Origin: Paenibacillus sp. DMB20
Lineage (GTDB): Bacteria > Bacillota > Bacilli > Paenibacillales > Paenibacillaceae
NCBI RefSeq assembly: GCF_000987955.1
Contig: NZ_LAZU01000037.1
Span: 473,531 to 537,530 of the forward strand
Direction of reading: 5' to 3'
DNA: 64,000 nucleotides
The notes beneath the pieces were generated by a model. The model worked only from the letters and a program-made list of their open reading frames with translations, searched no databases and was not told the DNA's origin. A program made the translations under genes and the position numbers. Positions 47,980-57,845 of this stretch are shown piece after piece; position 1 is the stretch's first letter, and every line of letters starts with the position of its first letter.

Positions 47980-48144
47980 TTATTTTCGTGGCAAGTCGTT
48001 CCGGTCTTTGTCATCCCTTCCCGCTTTCCAGAATGGGTCGTACGGCTGGGAGACAGCCCTGTTCAGGCTGGCCGTTTCGTTCATGCTGCCGGAAGCAAGC
48101 AGGGATAGAGCGTACCAATAGGCGGATTGGGGCGATTGTCGCAT
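47980..48144 (-). CDS. Small hypothetical protein (54 aa)
   Basis: Starts MRQSPQSAYWYALSLLAS; C-terminal SQPYDPFWKAGRDDKDRNDLPRK is charged. AAAGGAG lies 10 bases before the ATG and a terminator follows the stop. No family recognised. It lies 113 bases after dtd and is probably its cotranscribed neighbour. The composition is not that of an out-of-frame shadow. Confidence 0.6.
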   Translation of the reverse strand: MRQSPQSAYWYALSLLASGSMNETASLNRAVSQPYDPFWKAGRDDKDRNDLPRK

Positions 48145-48256
48145 AGCCGGCAGACTCCTTTGCATAGTAGTAGGACGGATAAGTCCCTGTAACCTAAGCA
48201 TGCCCACTACACCGCATTTTATGCTTTTTCCCTTGGCCCAAAGAACGCTTGACTCG

Positions 48257-48700
48257 TCAGTTCCGGCTGTCGATGATGATGGTTACGGGTCCCCAATTCG
48301 TCAACGATACGTCCATTTCCGCACCGAACACGCCGGTTTCCACCTGCAAGCCCTTGGCAGCCAGTTCCCGGTTGAAGGATTCATAAAGCTTCTCCGCCGC
48401 CTCCGGCCTGGCTGCAGCCATAAAGTTGGGACGCTTTCCCTTGCGGCAGTCCGCGTATAACGTGAATTGGGATACCGACAAAATGGCGCCTCCGATATCA
48501 AGCACGCTGCAATTCATTTTTTCGGACTCGTCTTCGAATATGCGTAACCCGGCCACCTTCTCGGCCAGATATTTGGCATCTTTCTCCTCATCCTCATGGG
48601 TGACGCCGACGAGAACCGTCAAGCCCTTCTCGATCCGGCCTGTGACCTCGCTTCCCACCGTTACTTTTGCTTCCTTGCAGCGCTGTACGACTACTCTCAT
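48257..48700 (-). CDS. dtd: D-aminoacyl-tRNA deacylase
   Basis: 147 residues from the ATG at 48700 (AAGGAG upstream; a GTG four codons earlier is possible). Removes D-amino acids and glycine from mischarged tRNA. Family motifs SVSQFTLYADCRKGKRPNF and LTNWGPVTIIID (active-site Gly-cisPro region) are intact. Follows relA as in B. subtilis (yrvI). Confidence 0.95.
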   Translation of the reverse strand: MRVVVQRCKEAKVTVGSEVTGRIEKGLTVLVGVTHEDEEKDAKYLAEKVAGLRIFEDESEKMNCSVLDIGGAILSVSQFTLYADCRKGKRPNFMAAARPEAAEKLYESFNRELAAKGLQVETGVFGAEMDVSLTNWGPVTIIIDSRN

Positions 48701-48841
48701 CGAATGAAACACTCCTTATGCAAGCAGAAGCCGTTCGTCCGTCCTTCTTTATGGACGATAGCCTTTCTGCGAGAAATCTATTCTAAGAAATAAATGAATG
48801 AACGGACCGGCTTCCATGAAGAGAAGACCGGTCCGCATTAG

Positions 48842-48884
48842 GGTTAAAGGCTTACGCCTACAGAAGAGCGCTTTAACCTTTTTT
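48842..48884. terminator. Hairpin between relA and dtd
   Basis: GGTTAAAG / CTTTAACC stem with TTTTTT on its plus-strand 3' side, just after the relA stop. A second stem GGACCGG / CCGGTCC lies next to it at about 48804-48834. On the minus strand there is no T-run, so read-through from relA to dtd remains possible. Confidence 0.5.
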
Positions 48885-48892
48885 AACTGGCA

Positions 48893-51070
48893 TTACTGCA
48901 TAATACGATGAACCGTATAAACGTCCTTTACCCGCTTAATCCGTTCCACCACCGAATGCAGATGATCGGTGTTTCGGATCAGAATGGTCATATGGATCAT
49001 GGCCATTTTATTTTTGTCCGATCGGCCGGTTACGGCGGATATATTCGTTTTGCTCTCCGATACGGCTTGAAGAACCTCGTTAAGCAGGCCGTTCCGGTCA
49101 TGCCCCGTTACTTCGATATCGACGCTGTAGTTGGCCTCCACGGAGGACTCCCACTCGACCTCGATCACGCGGGCGGCATCTTCTCCGTCGCCGGTTGCAG
49201 GCAGGTTGGGGCAATCCGACCGGTGGACGGAAACGCCGCGGCCGCGCGTTACGTATCCGACAATGTCGTCCCCGGGAACGGGATTGCAGCACCTCGCGAA
49301 CCGGACAAGCAGATTGTCAATCCCCTTGACCCTGACCCCGTTGGTCGGGCGGCTTCGTCTCTCCGGCGGTGCCTTGATCTCCTTCATTTCCGAAGTCAGC
49401 TCAAGAAAATTTGCTTCCTCCTGTTCCTTGCGGAGTCTCTCCGTGAGCTTCGTACAGATTTGAGCCGCGGTAATGCCTCCAAAGCCGATCGCGGACAGCA
49501 TATCTTCGATATCGTTGAAAGCGAATTTTTTGGCAGCCTCGATAAGCTTGTCGTCTCCCGTCCATTCGGACACTTCCAGCCCAAGGCGCTTTAATTCGCG
49601 CTCCAGCATGTCCCGGCCCTTCTCGACGTTCTCCTCGCGTTTCTCTTTCTTGAACCACTGCTTGATTTTGCTTCGCGCGTGGGAAGATTGAGCGATTTTG
49701 AGCCAGTCCTGACTCGGGCCGTAAGAGTGCTTGGAGGTAAGAATCTCGACAATGTCTCCGGTTTTTAATTGATGGTCGAGCGGAACGATTCGTCCGTTTA
49801 CCTTCGCCCCGATGGTGCGATTGCCAACCTCCGTATGAATCCGGTATGCAAAATCAAGCGGGACGGAGCCTGCCGGAAGTTCGATGACTTCGCCCTTCGG
49901 CGTGAACACAAACACGAGATCGGAGAAAAAGTCCATTTTCAGCGATTCGACAAATTCCGAAGCATCCTTGGCTTCATGCTGCAGCTCCAAAATTTCGCGG
50001 AAGAAAGTCATTTTATTGTCGAAATTGCCGTTCCCTCCGGCGCCTTCCTTATATGCCCAATGGGCGGCGATACCGTATTCGGCCGTGCGGTGCATTTCTA
50101 CCGTCCGAATCTGAACCTCGGTCGGTTCCCCGTTCGGACCGACCACGGTGGTATGCAGGGATTGGTACATATTCGCTTTCGGCATGGCGATATAGTCCTT
50201 GAATCTGCCGGGCATCGGCTTCCAAAGCGTATGAATAATGCCTAGGGTTGCATAACAATCCTTAATATTATCCACGATAATGCGGATGGCAAGCAGATCA
50301 TAAATTTCGTTGAACTGTTTGTTTTTGACGGACATTTTATTGAACACGCTGTAAATATGCTTCGGACGCCCGGAAAGGTCTGCCTGGATCCCCATCTCGT
50401 CCAGCTTTTCCTTGATTCGGTCAATCACGTTGTCGATATAACGTTCCCTTTCCGCCCGCTTCTTGTGCATCAGGTTGGCGATCCGGTAATACTGCTGCGG
50501 ATTCAGATAGCGGAGGGCGATGTCCTCCATCTCCCATTTGATCGCCGAAATACCGAGACGGTGCGCGATGGGACAAAAAATTTCCAGCGTTTCATGCGAA
50601 ATCCTGCGCTGGCTTTCCTCCGACTGATATTTCAAAGTTCTCATGTTATGGAGACGGTCAGCCAGCTTGATGACAATGACGCGGATGTCCCGGGCCATAG
50701 CGATGAACATTTTACGGTAATTCTCGTTCTGCTGCTCTTCCTTGGAACCGAACTGAATGCGCTCCAGCTTGGTTAACCCGTCCACCAGCATGGCGCAAGT
50801 ATCTCCAAACTTGCGGCGGATCTCTTCCAGGGATACGGTCGTGTCCTCAACGACATCGTGAAGAAGCGCAGCAATAATAGACAACGTGTCCATCTGCATG
50901 TTAACCACGATGTCGGCTACCGCGAGCGGGTGAAGGATATAAGGTTCTCCCGATTTCCGCACCTGTCCGTGATGGGCCTGCTCCGCAAATTCATAGGCTT
51001 CCCTGATGCGGAGAAGATCGGGTTCTTTAATATAGGCGCCTGCCTTTTCAAGTAATCGCTCTATGCCCAT
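48893..51070 (-). CDS. relA: Bifunctional (p)ppGpp synthetase/hydrolase Rel
   Basis: 725 residues. HD hydrolase domain (AALLHDVVEDTTVSLEE, LADRLHNMRTL), synthetase domain (YSVFNKM, YDLLAIRIIV, YQSLHTTVVGPNG), TGS (DLVFVFTPKGEVIELPAGSV), zinc-finger-like segment RFARCCNPVPGDDIVG and C-terminal ACT domain. Makes and degrades (p)ppGpp in response to uncharged tRNA on ribosomes. Gene order recJ-apt-relA-dtd is conserved in Bacillales, but here the permease gene sits between apt and relA. AAAGGA lies six bases before the ATG. Confidence 0.97.
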   Translation of the reverse strand: MGIERLLEKAGAYIKEPDLLRIREAYEFAEQAHHGQVRKSGEPYILHPLAVADIVVNMQMDTLSIIAALLHDVVEDTTVSLEEIRRKFGDTCAMLVDGLTKLERIQFGSKEEQQNENYRKMFIAMARDIRVIVIKLADRLHNMRTLKYQSEESQRRISHETLEIFCPIAHRLGISAIKWEMEDIALRYLNPQQYYRIANLMHKKRAERERYIDNVIDRIKEKLDEMGIQADLSGRPKHIYSVFNKMSVKNKQFNEIYDLLAIRIIVDNIKDCYATLGIIHTLWKPMPGRFKDYIAMPKANMYQSLHTTVVGPNGEPTEVQIRTVEMHRTAEYGIAAHWAYKEGAGGNGNFDNKMTFFREILELQHEAKDASEFVESLKMDFFSDLVFVFTPKGEVIELPAGSVPLDFAYRIHTEVGNRTIGAKVNGRIVPLDHQLKTGDIVEILTSKHSYGPSQDWLKIAQSSHARSKIKQWFKKEKREENVEKGRDMLERELKRLGLEVSEWTGDDKLIEAAKKFAFNDIEDMLSAIGFGGITAAQICTKLTERLRKEQEEANFLELTSEMKEIKAPPERRSRPTNGVRVKGIDNLLVRFARCCNPVPGDDIVGYVTRGRGVSVHRSDCPNLPATGDGEDAARVIEVEWESSVEANYSVDIEVTGHDRNGLLNEVLQAVSESKTNISAVTGRSDKNKMAMIHMTILIRNTDHLHSVVERIKRVKDVYTVHRIMQ

Positions 51071-51397
51071 TCTGAGTCCTTTCTCTTCCCTTTCTATATA
51101 AAATGGAACCCGCCCTTGTCAAAACGTGCAGGTTCCCTCATGAATGTTTTCCTCTCATTATGACGCTTACGGCGGTTCACGTCAACACTCGGCGCCTTGC
51201 GGAATGCGGCTTGGAGCTGGTCTGTCAAATGTTTTGTCAGGGATTCGTATTTCTTGCCGCATCAAAAAATGACGTAAACCGATATTTTCGACAAATCGAT
51301 AAAAATAGTTATTGAAAAAACGAACATTTCTATTTAATCTAGTAAAGATCATAAGGATTCGGAATGTATGATTAAAATCGTCACCTGAGGAGTGAAT
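51071..51397. other. Divergent region relA / uracil permease
   Basis: No supported gene. No PyrR-binding loop or attenuator was seen ahead of the permease gene. Confidence 0.4.
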
Positions 51398-52720
51398 GTG
51401 TTGCAACGAGAAATTCAAGTTGATGAAAAGCTTCCCTTCGGCCCGGGCTTCCTGCTCAGCCTTCAGCATTTGTTTGCCATGTTTGGAAGCACCGTGCTCG
51501 TTCCGAACATTTTCGGCGTGGATCCCGGCATGATCCTGCTGATGAACGGCATCGGCACCCTGCTTTATATCCTGCTCTGCAAAGGCAAAATTCCCGCCTA
51601 TCTCGGTTCGAGCTTCGCCTTCCTGGCGCCGGTCAGTCTTGTGCTTCAAGACAATCCCGGAGCCAATTACGGCAAAGCGCTCGGGGCTTTCATCATTACC
51701 GGAGTGATCTTCTGCTTCGTGGCCCTAATCGTTAAATTTGCCGGTACCCGGTGGATCGATATCGTGTTTCCTCCGGCGGTCATGGGTGCCATCATCGCTA
51801 CGATCGGTCTGGAGCTCGTCCCGGTTGCCGCCCGGATGTCAGGCTTTCTCCCTCCCGTCGATCCCAAGGAAGCTGCCGGCTGGTCCATGGACCCGACAAT
51901 CATTACCATTTCGATGGTTACCCTTGGCGTCACGGTATTCGGTTCGGTATTGTTCCGCGGATTCCCCAAGATCATTCATATTCTCATCGGCATCGTTACT
52001 GGTTACGCCCTTTCGTTTGCCATGGGAATCGTGGACACGGAGAAGATCTCTGGAGCCAGCTTCTTATCCGCACCGCTGGTATCGACTCCGGAGTGGGATC
52101 TTGCCGCTATCTTCACGATCATTCCGGTGGCTATCGTCGTGATCGTCGAACATATCGGACACCTGCTGGTAACCAGCAACATCGTCGGCAAAGACTTATC
52201 CAAAGACCCCGGCCTTCACCGTTCTCTTCTCGGCAACGGGATATCGACTATTCTTTCCGGTTTCGTAGGCTCGACGCCGAACACGACTTATGGCGAGAAC
52301 ATCGGAGTCATGGCACTAACCAAGGTATATTCCGTACGGGTCATCGCCGGAGCAGCCGTTATTGCCATCCTGTTGTCCTTCTCGGGCACGTTCTCGGCCG
52401 TTATTGCAAACATACCGCAGCCGGTGATGGGCGGTGTATCGATGCTCCTGTTCGGTGTCATTGCGGCTTCCGGTCTTCGGATCTTCGTGGAGCAGAAGGT
52501 TGACTTCTCGAAAGCAAGCAACATGATCCTGGCTACGCTCGTGCTGGTTGTAGGCATCAGCGGCATTACGCTGAAATTCGGCAATGTTGAGCTAAAAGGA
52601 ATGGCCCTTGCAACCATCGTCGGCGTCCTGCTGGCCATCCTGTTTAAACTGTTTGACATTCTCGGCATCTCCAATGAAAAGCCGGAAGATCAACCGATTA
52701 CCGAAAAAACACCTGACTAA
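51398..52720 (+). CDS. Uracil permease (UraA/PyrP family)
   Basis: About 440 residues with 12-14 membrane segments of the NCS2/UraA fold. Typical N-terminal LQHLFAMFGSTVLVPN, central IPVAIVVIVEHIGHLLVTSNI with the substrate glutamate, and GSTPNTTYGENIGVMALT. Imports uracil with protons. Start codon is uncertain: GTG at 51398 or TTG at 51401 (GAGGAG upstream); the GTG at 51392 is too close to the ribosome binding site. Inserted between relA and apt relative to B. subtilis. Confidence 0.92.
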   Translation: MLQREIQVDEKLPFGPGFLLSLQHLFAMFGSTVLVPNIFGVDPGMILLMNGIGTLLYILLCKGKIPAYLGSSFAFLAPVSLVLQDNPGANYGKALGAFIITGVIFCFVALIVKFAGTRWIDIVFPPAVMGAIIATIGLELVPVAARMSGFLPPVDPKEAAGWSMDPTIITISMVTLGVTVFGSVLFRGFPKIIHILIGIVTGYALSFAMGIVDTEKISGASFLSAPLVSTPEWDLAAIFTIIPVAIVVIVEHIGHLLVTSNIVGKDLSKDPGLHRSLLGNGISTILSGFVGSTPNTTYGENIGVMALTKVYSVRVIAGAAVIAILLSFSGTFSAVIANIPQPVMGGVSMLLFGVIAASGLRIFVEQKVDFSKASNMILATLVLVVGISGITLKFGNVELKGMALATIVGVLLAILFKLFDILGISNEKPEDQPITEKTPD

Positions 52721-52759
52721 GCAGTAAAATTGAAAGCTAAAACGTCCTTGTGTCCCAAT

Positions 52760-52802
52760 AATAAGAAGGCCCTCTCCGCAGAATGGAGAGGGCCTTCTTA
52801 TT
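52760..52802. terminator. Bidirectional terminator permease / apt
   Basis: Eighteen-base perfect stem AATAAGAAGGCCCTCTCC / GGAGAGGGCCTTCTTATT with a seven-base loop, between two convergent genes. Confidence 0.92.
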
Positions 52803-52829
52803 ATTTCCCGGGAAACGCCGAGGACGTTG

Positions 52830-53345
52830 TTACTCGTACTGCATCAGCGTAAAGACATCGATACCCTGCAGCTTGTCGCGGCCGTTAAGATCGGTCAGTT
52901 CGATCATGAATGCCGCACCGACGACATTGCCACCCAATTGACGAACAAGGTTAACGGAGGTTGCAATCGTCCCGCCGGTCGCAAGCAGATCGTCGGCAAT
53001 AAGCACGTTCTGCCCTTTTTGAATCGCATCGACATGCATAGCCAACTTATCCTTTCCGTACTCAAGGGCATATCCTGCCTCAATGGTCTCATAAGGCAGC
53101 TTGCCGCTCTTCCGAATCGGAGTAAAGCCTACGCCTAGCGCATAAGCAAGCGGCGCTCCGACAACGAAACCGCGGGCTTCAGGCCCTGCGATAACGTCGA
53201 TTTCCAGGTGCTCTACCATTTTTCTCAATTCATTAATTGCGCTTCGGTATACTTCGCCCTGCTTAAGCAGAGTCGTAATGTCCTTGAAGCTGATTCCCGG
53301 CTGCGGGAAATCGGGTATAACGCGAATATAATCCTTAAAATCCAA
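52830..53345 (-). CDS. apt: Adenine phosphoribosyltransferase
   Basis: 171 residues, purine salvage: adenine plus PRPP gives AMP. PRPP loop VLIADDLLATGGT and the PEARGFVVGAPLAYALG segment are intact. TTG start with AGGAGG eight bases upstream. It lies 31 bases after recJ. Confidence 0.97.
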   Translation of the reverse strand: MDFKDYIRVIPDFPQPGISFKDITTLLKQGEVYRSAINELRKMVEHLEIDVIAGPEARGFVVGAPLAYALGVGFTPIRKSGKLPYETIEAGYALEYGKDKLAMHVDAIQKGQNVLIADDLLATGGTIATSVNLVRQLGGNVVGAAFMIELTDLNGRDKLQGIDVFTLMQYE

Positions 53346-53376
53346 TGTAATCTCCTCCTAATTCAGCTGACAATCT

Positions 53377-55779
53377 CTAAGAAACACCCTGCGTACGGGA
53401 CATCATCCAATGGGTTAATTGCATGGTGCTTCCATACAGCAGGTGCTGCTCCATTTCTGCCAATTGAGCGAGTTCCCTAAAATGACGGGAAGCATCAAGC
53501 GGCTTTTTTTCAGGTTTTGAAACGAATGTAATCATTCCTTCAGACCGCTCGATAAACATCAGCTCTTCGAATACATCGAGCACTTTGGTTAGCATTCTCG
53601 GCGTGAGCGAAAATTGTCTGTTCATTCTGGCGATTACTTCCTTTTCGGATACGGGACGCGATCCGAGACCCGCAAGCATGACATACAGTTTTTTGAACTG
53701 ATCCCGGTTTGGAACCTGTAACTGCTCCCGCTGGTCGCGAACCGGATGCAGCAAAAATATATTAGGTACGGCACGGAACGAAGACAGCACATGATCCAGC
53801 TGCTCCGGCGTCTCCGGCACATCCAGTACAAACAGTACGGAAACAGGTTCACAGCCGCCTTCTTCGGCGACCGGATTCACCGGCAAAATGCCGGCATTCC
53901 TATCATATACCCAAAGGGACATATCATACAAATGGCTTTTTATATCCAGCCGCGAATCTTTCGAAAATACAACTGCCGTTCGGGCTGCAGGACACCGGAG
54001 ATAAGGCTCCAGCACCTCTCTCCACCGTTTCAGCTCCGTAACCGGTTCAGCGACGCCCCGGTAATCAAACACCTGAGGATGAGGGACGGATAAGTCCTGA
54101 ATCATGATTTGCGGTTTGCGGCTCCCGTTCCATTCATTGACCGACAGCTCCCCCAATATATCAACTTTCGTTCCCTCCGGAAGAACATCGGCCAAATGAC
54201 CGGAACCAAAAGAGATCGCTTCAAGGAGATGGCCGTTTTGCTGTAAACGCAGTTTTAAATGCTTGCTTTCCTTTCCTATCTTTCGTACTTCTTTCACTTC
54301 CAAGCCGCGAAAGATCATTCTCGGTACCGCATTAGCCATGCCAAAAGGGCCTAACAGCTCCAGTTCGTCGATTACCCGAAGAGGTACATCCTCAATACAG
54401 CATTCCAGATCGGCTTCATACACGGGGATAAAGTGTTCCTCGCGCAGTATTCCATCCGCAAACGCACAGAGAGATTTCTCGAACTCTTCAAGCCGATCCT
54501 TTGGCAAGCTCATGCCGGCAGCCGATGGGTGCCCTCCAAAGTGATCCATGAGGTGTCGGCAGGAATTCAAGGCTTCATAGATGTCGAAGCCCGGAATCGA
54601 GCGTGCCGAGCCTTTACAGTTGCCGCTTTCGGGATCGATGCCAAGAATGATGACCGGCCGGTAAAACCGTTCAAGAATTTTGGAAGCAACGATGCCGACG
54701 ACCCCAACGTTCCAGCCTTCGCCGGACAAAACGAGAACAGAAGGCAAATCATCAAACCCCCAGCGGTTTAGAATCATTGCCGTGGCCTCCTGCACAATCT
54801 GCTCAACGACCTGCTGACGGCTTTTGTTTAGAGCATCCAGCTCCCATGCAAGCCGCTCGGCTTCACTTTGGTCTTCCGTTGTCAACAGCGTCACGGCCCT
54901 GCCCGCATGATCGAGCCGCCCGGATGCGTTTATTCTCGGTGCCATGGCAAACGCCACATGGACGGCAGTGACCTGCTCCACGTTAACGCCGCCGACCTCC
55001 AAAAGCGCCCGGATGCCCGCATAACGCGTACGCCGCATCGACTGAAGACCGTTCTTTACCAATATACGATTCTCTCCCGTTAAAGGCATCAGATCGGCAA
55101 TCGTTCCGATCGCCACGATCTCCAGCCATTCCTCCGGCGGTGTCCCGACGAGAGCCTGAGCCAACTTATAGGCAACGCCCACCCCGGCTAAGCCTTTAAA
55201 GGGGTACGGGCAGGCTGGAATTTTCGGGTTGATGAGCGCATAAGCAGCAGGCAGCTCATCGGGCGGTTCATGATGGTCAGTAACAATGACCTCCATCCCC
55301 AGTTTATTGGCATAAGCAATCTGTTCTACCGCGCTAATTCCGGTATCCACGGTTATGACCAGACTGACTCCTTGCTGATGGGCCCAGTCGAGCGCATGAT
55401 TGTGAAGCCCATACCCCTCGTTTGAGCGATGGGGGATGTACACGTCATAAGAAGCCCCAAAATAACGCATCAGCTGGATCATCAGCGATGTGCTGGAAAC
55501 GCCGTCTGCATCATAATCACCGTATATTAATATGTGCTCCCGATCCTTCAGCGCCCGCCGGATCCGCGGAACCGCTTCTGCCATACCGAGCAAAAGATAC
55601 GGATCGTGCGTGAGCTCAGACCCGCCATGCAGGAAACGTTTCCCGTCTTCCGGAGAGACGATGCCTCTGGCGGACATCAGGGAAGCCGTCAAGGGAGATA
55701 TTGACAATTCCTGGACTAGCCTTTCCGCTGCTTCTTCATCTGCGGAAAGCGTCCGCCATTCATATTTGGAGTACAGCAC
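53377..55779 (-). CDS. recJ: Single-stranded-DNA-specific exonuclease RecJ
   Basis: 800 residues, longer than the E. coli enzyme because of a C-terminal extension usual in Bacillales. DHH motifs ILIYGDYDADGVSS and VIVTDHHEPPDELP, DHHA1 region DHFGGHPSAAGMSLP, and an OB fold. Degrades ssDNA 5' to 3' in repair and recombination. GTG start with AAGGTG seven bases upstream. Confidence 0.96.
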   Translation of the reverse strand: MLYSKYEWRTLSADEEAAERLVQELSISPLTASLMSARGIVSPEDGKRFLHGGSELTHDPYLLLGMAEAVPRIRRALKDREHILIYGDYDADGVSSTSLMIQLMRYFGASYDVYIPHRSNEGYGLHNHALDWAHQQGVSLVITVDTGISAVEQIAYANKLGMEVIVTDHHEPPDELPAAYALINPKIPACPYPFKGLAGVGVAYKLAQALVGTPPEEWLEIVAIGTIADLMPLTGENRILVKNGLQSMRRTRYAGIRALLEVGGVNVEQVTAVHVAFAMAPRINASGRLDHAGRAVTLLTTEDQSEAERLAWELDALNKSRQQVVEQIVQEATAMILNRWGFDDLPSVLVLSGEGWNVGVVGIVASKILERFYRPVIILGIDPESGNCKGSARSIPGFDIYEALNSCRHLMDHFGGHPSAAGMSLPKDRLEEFEKSLCAFADGILREEHFIPVYEADLECCIEDVPLRVIDELELLGPFGMANAVPRMIFRGLEVKEVRKIGKESKHLKLRLQQNGHLLEAISFGSGHLADVLPEGTKVDILGELSVNEWNGSRKPQIMIQDLSVPHPQVFDYRGVAEPVTELKRWREVLEPYLRCPAARTAVVFSKDSRLDIKSHLYDMSLWVYDRNAGILPVNPVAEEGGCEPVSVLFVLDVPETPEQLDHVLSSFRAVPNIFLLHPVRDQREQLQVPNRDQFKKLYVMLAGLGSRPVSEKEVIARMNRQFSLTPRMLTKVLDVFEELMFIERSEGMITFVSKPEKKPLDASRHFRELAQLAEMEQHLLYGSTMQLTHWMMSRTQGVS

Positions 55780-55832
55780 AATCGTTCACCTTTCTTCCCT
55801 GCTTGCTCACCGCAATACGGTCTTGCTGTTTA

Positions 55833-56792
55833 TCATTGGGGTATTGTCGGCAGGTCATTGTCCATCAAATCAAAATTTGATTTGTAAGGATAGCCAGGTT
55901 CATAAGGGACTACGATGACCTGAGCATCCGCTACATGGATAAACCGATGCAGAAGGAGCTTTTGAATCCGGTCGGCAATCTCATGCGCTTCCCCAACCGT
56001 TATTCTAGGGTTCACGCTCACCTTTACTTCCAAGGTTACTTGGGAAATATATCCGCTATCCTGAATTTTTAAATCTTCAATGGTAATGACGCCGTGCACT
56101 CTCTGAATCGTATCGAAGTAATCCGCGCGCTGTTCATGGCGGCTCTGCTCCGCGGGCTTGCCGTATATCGATCGGGAAATGAGCGTATACCCTTTCCGAA
56201 CAACCAGACCGGACACGATTAGGGCGGCAGCAGAATCCATGTACAGCAGTGCTTGCATGCTGAAATAAGCTCCGGCCATGGAAAGACATACACCGATCGT
56301 TACGGTCAAAGAAGAATAAAGACCGAATCGGTGATTTTCGGACTGAACTTCATGCCGGTTGTCCCCGTTTTTTCGGGATTGGCGGTATTGGTACCGAAAA
56401 ACCGCTTCGTTAATCGCAAGCGAGATGAGTACTGCAATCAATGCCGACGGATCCGGCGCTTCCGGAATTCCGCTCGAAAGGTTCCTGACCGCAGACACTG
56501 CAATCTGCAGACCGCCCATCATAATGATGACCGAGAACAATATGGATATAAAGGGTTCGGTTTGACTTGCACTTTTCTTTGTCTTTCGGTAGGTAGCCTT
56601 GCGGAAGCCAAAGCCGGGCAGCCGTTCAGCCAACAAGGTTGCCGCATTCGCGGCGGAATGCAGGGCGTCCCCCATCAGTGCTCTGCTGCCTGAGAAATAT
56701 CCTGCAACCCCTTTTCCCAAGGCCACAGTAAAATCGCTTATAATTCCGGTCCAAACGGCTGTTTCTATATGTGACAATCGTTTGTTACTCAC
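55833..56792 (-). CDS. Cation diffusion facilitator transporter
   Basis: 319 residues with six membrane segments and a cytoplasmic C-terminal metal-sensing domain. The second helix has GDALHSAANAATL and helix five MDSAAALIVSG, where the usual metal-binding residues sit (D/H in place of some canonical acids). Exports zinc, iron or manganese; the ion is uncertain. GTG start with GAGGGGGG upstream. It precedes recJ by 54 bases, a known arrangement in Bacillales. Confidence 0.92.
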   Translation of the reverse strand: MSNKRLSHIETAVWTGIISDFTVALGKGVAGYFSGSRALMGDALHSAANAATLLAERLPGFGFRKATYRKTKKSASQTEPFISILFSVIIMMGGLQIAVSAVRNLSSGIPEAPDPSALIAVLISLAINEAVFRYQYRQSRKNGDNRHEVQSENHRFGLYSSLTVTIGVCLSMAGAYFSMQALLYMDSAAALIVSGLVVRKGYTLISRSIYGKPAEQSRHEQRADYFDTIQRVHGVITIEDLKIQDSGYISQVTLEVKVSVNPRITVGEAHEIADRIQKLLLHRFIHVADAQVIVVPYEPGYPYKSNFDLMDNDLPTIPQ

Positions 56793-56843
56793 ATGAGGCC
56801 CCCCTCAGTTATGCTCTTCAACATCCCTGTGCCGGTAACTTTA

Positions 56844-56881
56844 GAAAGCCGCGTCGCCAGCGACGCGGCTTTCTTTTTTTT
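56844..56881. terminator. Strong hairpin between secF and the CDF gene
   Basis: Fourteen-base perfect stem GAAAGCCGCGTCGC / GCGACGCGGCTTTC with a two-base loop, followed by eight T on the plus strand. It separates secF from the CDF gene although both lie on the minus strand. Confidence 0.8.
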
Positions 56882-56936
56882 AAATATAGGGAAACACTAA
56901 CCTCCCGATGCCTCGAAACTTCCGATCCTTGTCCGG

Positions 56937-57845
56937 TTAGACTTGGGATTTGGACGGTTTCGCCGTGCCGGTTTTCCCTACGTTTTTGCCTTTAAGCAAG
57001 AGCCACAGCGGGCTTGCAATAAAGATGGAGGAATAAGCGCCGAACAGCAAACCGATCACGATGGCCAGAGAGAACATCCGAATGGACTCGCCGCCCATAA
57101 TCAGCATAAAGAACGCCGCTATGAAAACGGACAGTGCCGTATACAGGGAACGCGCAATGGTCTGGGACAAACTCTTGTTGACCAGTTCCACGAGATCCGA
57201 ATGCTTTTTAAGTTTCGCGAATCTGAGGTTTTCGCGGATACGGTCGAATATAACGATCGTGTCGTTAATGGAGTAACCGATAATCGTCAGAATCGCAATA
57301 ATGAAAGTGAGCGAAACCTCCAAACGAAGTATCGAGAAAATACTTACGACAACAAATGCGTCATGCATCAGCGCAATAATCGCGGCAATGGCAAAACGCC
57401 ATTCGAACCGGATGCTGACGTAAATGATAATCCCGACACAAGACAGAAGCACGGCATAAATAGCATTTTGACCCAACTCCTTGGCCATTTCGGGGTCAAC
57501 CGTGTTTACCTCAAACGAAGCATTCTTGTCCAGTTTCAAAACTTCCGCCCTGAGCGCCTGATCCTGAGGCTCTGTCAGCACTTGATGGAAGCGGACGTTC
57601 ACCCGATCGGCACCAGGCGTAACATCAGGCTCCTCATCGATATTTATCTTGCTGAAAATAGGCTTTAATTGCTCTTCCGTCAGCTGCTTCGACGTCGTGA
57701 TATCCACGTTGGAGCCCGATCGGAAATCAACCCCGTAATTCAAACCAAAGGCGGCAAGGCAAATAATGCCGGCAATTGTGAGGATAATGGAAAAAGTATA
57801 GAAATACCGGCTGGCACCTACATAGTCAAAATTCTTAAAGCGCAC
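56937..57845 (-). CDS. secF: Protein translocase subunit SecF
   Basis: 302 residues with six membrane segments. NYGVDFRSGSNVDI at the start and GYSINDTIVIFDRIREN in helix 4-5 are diagnostic. With SecD it uses the proton gradient to pull proteins through SecYEG. The GTG at 57845 is preferred (AAAGGAG nine bases upstream) over the GTG three codons earlier. It overlaps the end of secD by 11 bases. Confidence 0.95.
   Translation of the reverse strand: MRFKNFDYVGASRYFYTFSIILTIAGIICLAAFGLNYGVDFRSGSNVDITTSKQLTEEQLKPIFSKINIDEEPDVTPGADRVNVRFHQVLTEPQDQALRAEVLKLDKNASFEVNTVDPEMAKELGQNAIYAVLLSCVGIIIYVSIRFEWRFAIAAIIALMHDAFVVVSIFSILRLEVSLTFIIAILTIIGYSINDTIVIFDRIRENLRFAKLKKHSDLVELVNKSLSQTIARSLYTALSVFIAAFFMLIMGGESIRMFSLAIVIGLLFGAYSSIFIASPLWLLLKGKNVGKTGTAKPSKSQV

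Noticed and set aside
51751..52503. 250-codon ORF in a second frame of the uracil permease gene
   Set aside because: Same strand, different frame, strongly basic sequence of shadow type; the permease frame is conserved throughout.
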